Shown piece after piece: positions 1 to 6,860 of a stretch of 8,706 nt of DNA (positions are counted from its first letter, which is position 1; each line of letters opens with the position of its first letter). Under the pieces are notes generated by a model. The model saw nothing but the letters and a program-made list of their open reading frames with translations. It had not been told where the DNA came from and made no database searches. The DNA comes from Sedimenticola sp. (GTDB lineage: Bacteria > Pseudomonadota > Gammaproteobacteria > Chromatiales > Chromatiaceae): NCBI GenBank assembly GCA_026197195.1, contig JAPHUG010000225.1, positions 1 to 8,706 on the forward strand. Direction: 5' to 3'. Both the position numbers and the translations under genes were made by a program.

Positions 1-103
1 AAAACGGTTAATGTTGATCCCATCAAAATGGTGTAATATCGCGCTTATTTCAATAAGTTAGCCCAAATAATGGGGTAATTCGCATTACGGAGTTCAAACA
101 GAG

Positions 104-1681
104 ATGTCTTCCAGAGTAAAACCTGCTGTTCTGCTGATTATGGATGGCTGGGGCTACAGTGAGGATGAGCGGTCAAACGCCATCCTGGCGGCCCATACAC
201 CGGTGTGGGATAAATTATGGGAAGCATCGCCCCATACCCTGATTGGTACCTCCGGCGCTGAGGTGGGGCTACCCGATGGCCAGATGGGCAATTCAGAAGT
301 GGGACATCTCAATCTGGGTGCGGGTCGTGTGGTGTATCAGGAGTTCACCCGGGTCAGCCGCTCGGTACGCACCGGCTCCTTCTTTAGCAATCGCACGCTG
401 GTGGATGCCGTCGATCGGGTCATTGAGACCGACAAGGCGGTCCATATTTTCGGCCTACTCTCCCCCGGCGGTGTTCACAGTCATGAAGAGCATATCCATG
501 CGATGGCAAAACTGGCGGTTGAGCGGGGAGCCAAACAGGTCTATGTGCACGCCTTTCTGGATGGCAGGGATATGCCGCCGAAGAGTGCACAGGCTTCATT
601 GAAGGCCATGAACGCTCAGTTCGAGACACTGGGTCAAGGCGCCATCGCCACCATCACCGGCCGTTTTTACGCCATGGATCGGGATAACCGCTGGGAGCGT
701 GTCCAGCAGGCCTATGATCTGTTGGTGCTGGGAGAGAGCGAATTTACCGCACCTGATGCGGAGACCGCGCTGGCACAGGCCTATGAACGGGGTGAGACGG
801 ATGAGTTCGTCAAGCCGACCGCTATTGTGGCGGAGGGAGAGAAGGCGGTAACCATCCAGGATGGTGACGCCGTGCTGTTCATGAACTACCGCTCTGATCG
901 TGCCAGAGAGCTGACCCGTACCTTCATTGAAGAGGATTTTGACGGGTTTGCCCGTGCCAGGGTTCCTGAACTGAGCAGCTTTGTCAGCCTGACAGAGTAC
1001 AGCAAGGGTTTCGATATTCCGGTGGCCTTTCCGCCAGAGCGGCTTGAGAACGTATTTGGTGAATACATCGCCAAACTCGGTTTACGCCAATTGCGGCTGG
1101 CCGAGACAGAGAAGTATGCCCATGTCACCTTCTTCTTCAACGGTGGTCGTGAAGAGGTGTTTGAGGGTGAGGACCGCATCCTGATCCCTTCCCCCAATGT
1201 AAACACCTATGATCTTCAACCGGAGATGAGTGCGCCGGAGGTGACCGATGCCCTGGTTGAGGCGATCGAGAGCGGCAAATATGATGCCATTATCTGCAAC
1301 TATGCCAACTCCGATATGGTGGGGCATACCGGGCAGTTTGAGGCCGCCGTCAAGGCGATCGAGGCGTTGGATGGCTGTCTGGGCCGGGTCGTGACGGCGT
1401 TGAGAAAGGTCGGTGGGGAGATGTTGATAACCGCAGATCATGGTAATGCAGAGCAGATGGAGGATAGGGAAAATGACCAACCTCACACTGCGCATACCCA
1501 AAATCCGGTACCCTTGGTCTACGTGGGCCGTCCTGCACGGTTGAAGGATAATGGGGCCCTGTGTGATATCGCACCTACCTTGTTGACTCTGATGGGTCTG
1601 TCGGTGCCGTCGGAGATGCAGGGACACAATCTGTTGGAGCGCGTGGAAGAGAATGAAGAGAGCGGTTTGCAACCAGCCTGA
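104..1681 (+). CDS. gpmI: 2,3-bisphosphoglycerate-independent phosphoglycerate mutase
   Basis: Interconverts 3-phosphoglycerate and 2-phosphoglycerate in cytoplasmic glycolysis/gluconeogenesis through a phosphoserine intermediate and two metal ions (family knowledge). The 525-residue protein is close to the usual ~510-515. It begins with the metal-site segment MDGWGYS (Asp14), has the nucleophile motif GNSEVGH (Ser64), then the inserted transferase domain with GRDMPPKS and [12 protein letters not shown]. The C-terminal metal ligands are in SDMVGH (Asp404, His408) and [10 protein letters not shown] (Asp445, His446). All catalytic motifs are present. The ATG at 104 is supported by GGAG at 89-92, a slightly long 11-nt spacer, and by the MDGWG motif starting 13 residues in. 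The stop TGA shares its last base with the envC ATG, so translation is probably coupled. It is first in a run of same-strand genes. Confidence 0.97.
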   Translation: MSSRVKPAVLLIMDGWGYSEDERSNAILAAHTPVWDKLWEASPHTLIGTSGAEVGLPDGQMGNSEVGHLNLGAGRVVYQEFTRVSRSVRTGSFFSNRTLVDAVDRVIETDKAVHIFGLLSPGGVHSHEEHIHAMAKLAVERGAKQVYVHAFLDGRDMPPKSAQASLKAMNAQFETLGQGAIATITGRFYAMDRDNRWERVQQAYDLLVLGESEFTAPDAETALAQAYERGETDEFVKPTAIVAEGEKAVTIQDGDAVLFMNYRSDRARELTRTFIEEDFDGFARARVPELSSFVSLTEYSKGFDIPVAFPPERLENVFGEYIAKLGLRQLRLAETEKYAHVTFFFNGGREEVFEGEDRILIPSPNVNTYDLQPEMSAPEVTDALVEAIESGKYDAIICNYANSDMVGHTGQFEAAVKAIEALDGCLGRVVTALRKVGGEMLITADHGNAEQMEDRENDQPHTAHTQNPVPLVYVGRPARLKDNGALCDIAPTLLTLMGLSVPSEMQGHNLLERVEENEESGLQPA

Positions 1682-2952
1682 TGACGCGACCCTTCTTTAA
1701 GCACCGGTTGACGACGCGCAGCCTGACACTCGGGGTTATGCTCTGTACGGCCTCTGTCGCCGTTGCTGAGGGTGAAGGGATTGCAGACAGAGAGTCAGAG
1801 CTGCGCAAGCTTCAAGGTGAGATTTCCTCCTTGCAGGGTGAGCTGAGTGATAGTGAGAAACGTCGCCAGGCCCTTCAGAGTCAGCTGAAACGTGCCGAAC
1901 AGACCATTGGCAAGACGACCCGGCATCTCAGGGTGCTGTCAGGAAGCCTGCAAAGACAGCAGCAGCGTCTTGACCTGCTTCGACAGGAGCAGACCGGTCA
2001 GACCCAGGCACTTGAGCGCAATCGCCAGGCGCTGGCACAACAGCTACGTGCGGCCTATGCCATGGGACGTCAGGAGCGGGTCAAAATTCTGCTGAATCAG
2101 CAAGACCCGGCAGTGGTCAGTCGCATGTTGGTCTACTACGATTATTTCAACCGGGCACGAAATGAACAGATAGCCCAGATCGGCACGGTTTTACAGGCGC
2201 TCGAAGAGACGGAAGCGGAGCTGCGGATAGAAGAGCAGCGTCTGCGTGAAATCTTAGCCAAGGTTGAGGCGGAAAAACGCTCACTTGACCAGGAACAGCA
2301 GACCCGTCAGCAGGTGCTGGCCAGTCTAAGTCAGGATATCGAGAGCAAGGGGCAGCAGTTACAGCATTTCAAAAAAGACGAACAGCAGCTGCAATCACTG
2401 GTCAAACGGTTGCAGAGTGAACTGTTGGCACTCCCTGTGGAGACGGAGAAACATAAACCGTTCAAGCAGCTAAAGGGTAAACTGAAGTGGCCGGCCTCGG
2501 GTCGTCTGGCAAACAGCTTTGGCACCCTGAGGGGGGCCAACCTGAAGTGGGATGGTGTCGTGATTGCGGCGAAGCCGGGGCGGGAGGTCAAGGCCGTTCA
2601 CCATGGACGGGTTGCCTTTGCTGACTGGCTTAGAGGTTTTGGACTGCTGTTGATCATTGATCATGGCGATGGTTACATGAGCCTCTATGGACATAACCAG
2701 AGTCTGTTTAAAGAGGCGGGCGAATGGGTTGAGCCGGGTGAGGTTGTGGCGCTGGTTGGTAACAGTGGCGGCCAGACAAATCCCGGGGTCTATTTTGGCA
2801 TCCGCTATAAAGGCCGACCGGTGAATCCGAAAAAGTGGTGTACAAAAATTCGTGGTAACAGGATAGGGCAGCAGGCGCTTGATGGGATGACGATCACTCA
2901 GCTGGCCGCCAGCAGTAAGGATTCACCTTTAATCAGCGAAAAGATTGGCTGA
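1681..2952 (+). CDS. envC: murein hydrolase activator EnvC (coiled coil plus degenerate LytM domain)
   Basis: A periplasmic protein that in E. coli is recruited by FtsEX and activates the amidases AmiA/AmiB for septal peptidoglycan splitting (family knowledge). An N-terminal signal segment (about residues 1-29, ending near SVAVAEG) is followed by a long Gln/Glu/Arg-rich coiled coil (about 30-250) and a C-terminal LytM/M23 domain (about 270-393). The domain is degenerate like E. coli EnvC. The zinc His and Asp of HxGxD are replaced by Trp290 and Val294, and the HLH motif reads GVY (369-371). This supports an activator and not an endopeptidase. Its ATG overlaps the gpmI stop by one base. The 423-residue length matches the family. 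The gpmI-envC neighbourhood is conserved in E. coli and Pseudomonas. Stop TGA; ctpA follows after 23 nt. Confidence 0.95.
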   Translation: MTRPFFKHRLTTRSLTLGVMLCTASVAVAEGEGIADRESELRKLQGEISSLQGELSDSEKRRQALQSQLKRAEQTIGKTTRHLRVLSGSLQRQQQRLDLLRQEQTGQTQALERNRQALAQQLRAAYAMGRQERVKILLNQQDPAVVSRMLVYYDYFNRARNEQIAQIGTVLQALEETEAELRIEEQRLREILAKVEAEKRSLDQEQQTRQQVLASLSQDIESKGQQLQHFKKDEQQLQSLVKRLQSELLALPVETEKHKPFKQLKGKLKWPASGRLANSFGTLRGANLKWDGVVIAAKPGREVKAVHHGRVAFADWLRGFGLLLIIDHGDGYMSLYGHNQSLFKEAGEWVEPGEVVALVGNSGGQTNPGVYFGIRYKGRPVNPKKWCTKIRGNRIGQQALDGMTITQLAASSKDSPLISEKIG

Positions 2953-2975
2953 TAACCGAAGCAGAGAAGCAAGGT

Positions 2976-4298
2976 ATGAAAAAACGATTTGGCGTAGTGT
3001 TGTCACTCTCCCTGGGTCTGGCCGCAGGTGTACTGGTCAGTATGGGTACAAGTGCCACGGCAGAAGAGCCCAGGCAACCGCTGCCCATGCAGGAGCTGCG
3101 TGCTTTTGCCGAGATATTCGGTCGTATTAAAGAGAACTATGTCGAACCGGTCGAAGACAAAGTGCTGCTGGAGCATGCTATTCGGGGCATGTTGTCCGGC
3201 CTTGATCCTCACTCCTCCTATCTGAATGCAGAGGAGTTCAGTGATCTGCAGGAGGGCACCAGTGGCGAGTTTGGTGGTCTGGGTATCGAGGTAGGACAGG
3301 AGGATGGCTTTATCAAGGTGATCTCGCCGATCGATGATACACCGGCGCAGCGCGCCGGGGTGAAAGCGGGCGATCTGATTGTTCGATTGGATGAGAAGCC
3401 GGTTAAAGGCATGAGTCTGTAGGAAGCGGTCAATCTGATGCGTGGAAAGCCGGGCGCCGAGGTGGTACTGACCATTGCCCGTGAGGGTGTAGAGAAGCCC
3501 CTGCAAATTACCATTGTGCGTGATGTGATCAAGGTGGCCAGCGTCAAAGGCCGCCTGTTGGAAGAGGGCTTCGCTTACATACGACTCTCCCATTTCCAGT
3601 CCCGTACCACCGAAGATATGCTGAAAAAAATCAGCCAGTTGAAGGCGAGTAGCAAGAGTGGGATCAAGGGAATGGTACTGGATCTGCGCAATAACCCGGG
3701 CGGAATTCTGAATGGCGCCGTCTCGATAAGCGATGCTTTCCTGACAGAGGGGATCGTCGTCTACACCCAGGGGCGCACCGAAGAGTCACGACTGGATTTC
3801 AATGCGGCACCGGATGATGTGCTGGAGGGTGCGCCGATTGTGGTGCTGGTTAATGGCGGGTCGGCCTCAGCTTCGGAGATTGTAGCGGGTGCGCTGCAGG
3901 ATCATAAGCGGGCGATCATCATGGGGAGTCAAACCTTCGGTAAAGGCTCGGTACAGACCATCATCCCGGTGACCAAAACGGCAGCGGTAAAGCTAACCAC
4001 GGCCCGTTACTTCACACCCTCAGGCCGCTCCATCCAGGGAGAGGGGATCAAGCCCGATATCGAACTCTCTGAAGTGGAGATCACCCGCAAAGAGGTGGAT
4101 GAGGCGACCCGCATCAAAGAGTCAGACCTGGCAGGCCACCTGGAAAATGGTAATGGTAAGAAACCATCAGGTGAGAAGGGTAGTGACAAAAAATCAGAGA
4201 AAAAGGAGACGACCAAACCCGCGATTGAAGAGGATTATCAATTGAACGAGGCGCTGAATTTATTGAAGGGCCTCAGCATCTTTAATAGCTGGGGATAA
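2976..4298 (+). pseudogene. ctpA: CtpA-type S41 carboxyl-terminal processing protease, interrupted by an in-frame TAG at codon 149
   Basis: Periplasmic serine protease of the CtpA/Prc family; in Pseudomonas CtpA degrades murein hydrolases. Read through codon 149 the frame gives 440 codons, the normal family length. It has a signal peptide (about 1-30), a helical N-terminal region, a PDZ domain (about 92-185, with GGLGIEV), the S41 core with DLRNNPGG, and a Lys-rich linker (about 390-416) before a terminal helix. The catalytic residues are intact: Ser298 in SASASE, Lys323 and Gln327 in GKGSVQ, and Asp309, with the same spacing as E. coli Prc Ser430/Asp441/Lys455. The TAG at 3420-3422 sits inside the PDZ domain between SL and EAV. 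Without readthrough the products would be a 148-residue exported stub without protease and, if initiation occurs at ATG 3438, a 286-residue part with the active site but no signal peptide. The ATG at 2976 has GAGAAG at 2964-2969. Identity is certain; whether it is functional is open. Confidence 0.9.
3420..3422 (+). other. in-frame amber codon within ctpA
   Basis: Codon 149 of ctpA is TAG, after CTG and before GAA. The protein similarity continues in the same frame on both sides (KGMSL, then EAVNLMRGKPG), so no indel is involved. One base change from CAG, AAG or GAG (Gln, Lys, Glu) would explain it, and these residues are plausible at this PDZ helix position. TAG is also the stop codon of the phosphofructokinase gene in this window (5621-5623), which argues against global reassignment of TAG. 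Confidence 0.95.
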
Positions 4299-4299
4299 G

Positions 4300-5130
4300 A
4301 TGGGGTCCAGAAGCAGACCTTCACTGACCTGCATCATCGGGATACTGATTCTGCTATGGAGCGCTGTTCTGCAGGTTCATGCCGCAGGAGAGCGCCCGGC
4401 ACCTGTCATCGCTATTATTATCGATGACATGGGCAATCATGGGGGTTGGGGTGAGGCCGCCCTGGCGATTCCCGGTCCGGTTACCTATGCCTTCCTGCCA
4501 CACACCCCTCATGCCTATCGACTCGCCCTTTCGGCTCACGCAAACGATAAAGAAGTGATGCTGCATCTACCGATGCAATCCCATGAGGGCAATCCACTGG
4601 GTCCGGGTGCGTTGACGCTGCACATGACAGAGTCCGCCTTCAAGCGGACGCTGAATGAAAACCTGCAGTCCATCCCCCATGTGAAAGGGCTGAATAATCA
4701 CATGGGGAGTCTGCTGACCCGACATCCGGGGGCCATGACCTGGCTGATGCAGGGGCTGCAGGCCCACCCTGATCTCTACTTTATTGACAGCCGTACCACA
4801 TTAGAGACGGTCGGGCAGGCTATGGCCAATGAGTATAAAGTCCCCAATGCTCGGCGGGATGTCTTTTTGGATAATGACAGAAACCCAGAGGCCATCGCCC
4901 GTCAGTTTGACCAGTTGGTCAAGCGGGCAAAACGTCAAGGTTACGCAATCGGTATCGGGCACCCCTACCCGGAAACGGCGAAGGTGCTGAAAGAGAAACT
5001 GGTGAACCTCCAGGGGCTTGGCATTCGTCTGATACCCGCCTCTGAAATGGTCCGGCACCAAAGGAGCAGAACAGAATGGCAAGCATCCTCATCCCCCTCG
5101 CCCAAGGTTGCGAAGAACTCGAAGCCGTAA
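4300..5130 (+). CDS. yibQ: divergent polysaccharide deacetylase family protein YibQ
   Basis: Belongs to the divergent polysaccharide deacetylase family (DUF610/YibQ type), exported proteins with a deacetylase-like fold whose substrate is not established. A hydrophobic signal peptide covers about residues 9-29 (cleavage near VHAAG). The family motifs follow in order: IDDMG (41-45), HLPMQ (89-93), NNHMGS (132-137), FIDSRT (161-166) and GIGHP (218-222). These keep the Asp and His residues expected of a metal site. The ATG lies one base after the ctpA TAA, so translation is probably coupled. At the 3' end the last 55 nt overlap yajL in another frame. The final ~18 residues (Ser/Lys-rich) lie in this overlap and look like an unconserved tail. 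The position after envC/ctpA is conserved in Pseudomonas, consistent with an envelope role. Confidence 0.92.
   Translation: MGSRSRPSLTCIIGILILLWSAVLQVHAAGERPAPVIAIIIDDMGNHGGWGEAALAIPGPVTYAFLPHTPHAYRLALSAHANDKEVMLHLPMQSHEGNPLGPGALTLHMTESAFKRTLNENLQSIPHVKGLNNHMGSLLTRHPGAMTWLMQGLQAHPDLYFIDSRTTLETVGQAMANEYKVPNARRDVFLDNDRNPEAIARQFDQLVKRAKRQGYAIGIGHPYPETAKVLKEKLVNLQGLGIRLIPASEMVRHQRSRTEWQASSSPSPKVAKNSKP
5061..5066 (+). promoter_or_regulatory. ribosome binding site of yajL inside yibQ
   Basis: AAGGAG lies 9 nt before the ATG at 5076. It fixes the yajL start inside the yibQ coding region and shows that the 55-nt gene overlap is real and not a start-calling artefact. The protein from this ATG also begins in normal DJ-1 family fashion ([16 protein letters not shown]). 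Confidence 0.75.
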
Positions 5131-5624
5131 CCCTCATTGATCTGCTCAGAAGAGCCGGATTTGAGGTGGTTACCGCAGGCCTTGAACCGGGCCCGGTCAT
5201 CGCCAGTCGTGGTGTCACCCTGTTGCCGGATAAGCTTCTGGACGAGGTGATGGATCAGTCGTTTCAGATGATGGTGCTGCCCGGTGGTCTACCGGGGGCG
5301 GATCATCTGAATGACGACCCAAGAATCCATACACTGTTGGCGCGTATTAACGCTGAACAGGGCTATACCGCCGCCATCTGTGCCGCTCCCAAGGTGTTGG
5401 CCCGCGCCGGTCTGCTAACGGGTCGTCGTGCAACGGCCTACCCTGGGGTGTTGGATAGCCTCAATCTGACGGATGTATCAATCGATTCATCCGCGGTGGT
5501 CCGGGATGGCCAGGTTATTACCTCTCGTGGTCCTGGCACGGCAATGGATTTTGCCCTGGCGTTGATCGCCATCCTGGCCGGTGAGGCCAAGCGTGCCGAG
5601 GTGGAAGCAGGCCTGGTACGCTAA
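5076..5624 (+). CDS. yajL: DJ-1/PfpI family protein, YajL-like
   Basis: A 182-residue single-domain protein of the DJ-1/ThiJ/PfpI superfamily. YajL/DJ-1 proteins are linked to oxidative-stress protection, and deglycase activity has been claimed and disputed. The N-terminus shows GCEELEAVT with the conserved acidic residue Glu14. VLPGG (67-71) leads to the nucleophile elbow [11 protein letters not shown], with reactive Cys102, and then TAYPG and [21 protein letters not shown]. Length and motifs match E. coli YajL closely. It is the last gene of the operon and starts within yibQ. Its TAA overlaps the TAG of the convergent phosphofructokinase gene by 4 nt, and transcription probably ends at the composite hairpin just downstream. 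Confidence 0.93.
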   Translation: MASILIPLAQGCEELEAVTLIDLLRRAGFEVVTAGLEPGPVIASRGVTLLPDKLLDEVMDQSFQMMVLPGGLPGADHLNDDPRIHTLLARINAEQGYTAAICAAPKVLARAGLLTGRRATAYPGVLDSLNLTDVSIDSSAVVRDGQVITSRGPGTAMDFALALIAILAGEAKRAEVEAGLVR

Positions 5625-6745
5625 TCACCCAGACTGGTGCCAACCCGTTTGGCACTGATCACCCAGGGGTGATCTAGCGGCACCAGTTTTTTCTGACCCG
5701 CCACCTCCTCCAGAGATACCGCAACCGCCTGTTCGCCCTTTGAGGCTACCATCATGCCATAGGTCCCAGCGACAATCAGGTCAGCACAGGCCGTACCCAG
5801 TCGTGTTGCCAGCAGTCGATCCGCTGCTGAGGGGGCACCACCCCGCTGCACATGGCCCAGAATGGTGACGCGACTCTCCAACCCGGTGAGTCGTTCCAGC
5901 TGTTCCGAAAGATTAACGGTATGGATGCCTGAGTGGTGTGCCTCCAGGGACTTCAACTCCTGCTTGGCCTGTTTACGCTCTTTTTTGCTTTCGGCATTGA
6001 GCTTACGTACTTCCGCTGCTTTTATCAGGGCCGCCTGCTCCAGGGAACGGGCCCCTTCGGCCACGGCCACAATGCTGAAAGGTTTGCCGTGGGCTACTCG
6101 CTGCCGGATGGCCTCGGCCACGTGATTGGTGTTGTAGGGAATCTCCGGTAACAGGATCACATCCGCACCTCCGGCGATGCCCGCGCCCAGCGCCAGCCAG
6201 CCAGCCCGGTGACCCATGATCTCCACCACGATAATGCGATGATGACTGTGGGCGGTGCTGTGCAAGCGATCAATCGCCTCGGTGGCAATGCCGAGTGCGG
6301 TATCAAAACCGAACGTGGTATCGGTACCTGCCACATCGTTGTCGATGGTTTTTGGCAAGGTGACGATATTGAGCCCTTGCTGCTTCAGGTGCAGGGCATT
6401 TTTCTGTGTCCCCCCGCCGCCCAGGCAGATCAGGACATCCAGCTGGTTTTTATGGTAGTTGCTGACCAGGGTCTCGGTCATATCTTGTAGTTGGCCGTCC
6501 ACTCGCATGCGGTGGGGTTTGTCCCGACTGGTACCCAGAATGGTCCCCCCTTGGGTCAGGATGCCCGATAGCCTGTTTCCCTCCAGTCGAATGGTTCGAT
6601 TTTCCATCAGGCCTCTAAACCCGCCCAGAAAACCGATCATCTCCATGCCATAGTGGCCCTGGATGCTTTTTCCGACGCCGCGAATGGCGGCGTTGAGCCC
6701 TGGGCTGTCGCCCCCTGCAGTCAATATACCTACCCGTTTAGTCAT
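5621..6745 (-). CDS. pfkA: PfkA-family 6-phosphofructokinase, donor uncertain (ATP or PPi)
   Basis: Phosphorylates fructose 6-phosphate to fructose 1,6-bisphosphate; PPi-type members do so reversibly. The 374 residues contain the nucleotide loop [13 protein letters not shown] (11-23), [12 protein letters not shown] (63-74), the donor-site loop GGGGT (109-113), the catalytic PKTIDND (131-137, Asp135), [14 protein letters not shown] (175-183), [10 protein letters not shown] (192-201) and GHVQRGG (297-303). Compared with E. coli PfkA, the Mg-binding Asp103 is Gly111, Gly104 is kept (Gly112) and Gly124 is Lys132. The Lys is typical of PPi-dependent and related long PFKs, while Gly at position 104 is typical of ATP users. 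A Lys/Glu-rich helical insertion of about 30 residues (240-272) is absent from E. coli PfkA. The ATG at 6745 has AGGA 8 nt upstream. The stop is TAG. The gene is convergent to yajL and divergent from the SUMF1 gene. Confidence 0.9.
   Translation of the reverse strand: MTKRVGILTAGGDSPGLNAAIRGVGKSIQGHYGMEMIGFLGGFRGLMENRTIRLEGNRLSGILTQGGTILGTSRDKPHRMRVDGQLQDMTETLVSNYHKNQLDVLICLGGGGTQKNALHLKQQGLNIVTLPKTIDNDVAGTDTTFGFDTALGIATEAIDRLHSTAHSHHRIIVVEIMGHRAGWLALGAGIAGGADVILLPEIPYNTNHVAEAIRQRVAHGKPFSIVAVAEGARSLEQAALIKAAEVRKLNAESKKERKQAKQELKSLEAHHSGIHTVNLSEQLERLTGLESRVTILGHVQRGGAPSAADRLLATRLGTACADLIVAGTYGMMVASKGEQAVAVSLEEVAGQKKLVPLDHPWVISAKRVGTSLGD
5631..5692 (+). terminator. probable intrinsic terminator of the gpmI-yajL operon, embedded in antisense pfk codons
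   Basis: ACTGGTGCC at 5633-5641 is perfectly complementary to GGCACCAGT at 5679-5687, with further A-T and G-T pairs outward, and a run of six T (5687-5692) follows directly. The loop contains a second perfect palindrome, GATCACCC (5657-5664) with GGGTGATC (5667-5674). An alternative inner hairpin pairs GTGCCAA (5637-5643) with TTGGCAC (5649-5655). A GC-rich stem and T-tract 7-68 nt past the yajL stop fit a rho-independent terminator. The loop is large, so folding should be computed. The same bases encode C-terminal residues of the kinase on the other strand. Confidence 0.5.
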
Positions 6746-6848
6746 TTTTATTATCCTGGATTCGTTTATTCAATCTATGACAAGATAGCAAATAAAGCGT
6801 GTAGACAGCCTGAACAGTTAGGTTGCCTGACACAACATAATAATAACC

Positions 6849-6855
6849 AAGGAGG
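6849..6855 (+). promoter_or_regulatory. strong Shine-Dalgarno site deciding the ATG 6861 start
   Basis: AAGGAGG ends 5 nt before the ATG at 6861. The frame is also open from a GTG at 6855, but that codon overlaps the Shine-Dalgarno sequence itself, so ATG 6861 is the better start (483 residues). Confidence 0.8.
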
Positions 6856-6860
6856 TGTCG

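Noticed and set aside
1..103. Promoter-like TTGATC (14-19) and TAATAT (34-39), and an inverted repeat TTA-G-CCC / GGG-G-TAA (58-78) before gpmI
   Set aside because: The -35/-10 spacing is only 14 nt and the inverted repeat has a central G-G mismatch and short arms; too weak to call a promoter or operator.
1082..1672. 196-codon open frame on the minus strand inside gpmI
   Set aside because: It lies fully antisense to a well-conserved enzyme, and its translation shows no recognisable domain; a shadow frame.
3003..3593. 196-codon open frame on the minus strand across the ctpA TAG
   Set aside because: The opposite strand encodes clear CtpA sequence on both sides of the TAG, and the antisense translation resembles no family; a shadow frame, not an explanation for the stop.
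6855..6857. GTG as start of the SUMF1-domain protein
   Set aside because: It overlaps the Shine-Dalgarno sequence; ATG 6861 has correct spacing.
6746..6860. Divergent promoters and a GCCTGA direct repeat (6808 and 6825) between the kinase and SUMF1 genes
   Set aside because: Promoters must exist here, but no -35/-10 pair with acceptable spacing stands out, and a 6-bp direct repeat alone is not evidence of an operator.
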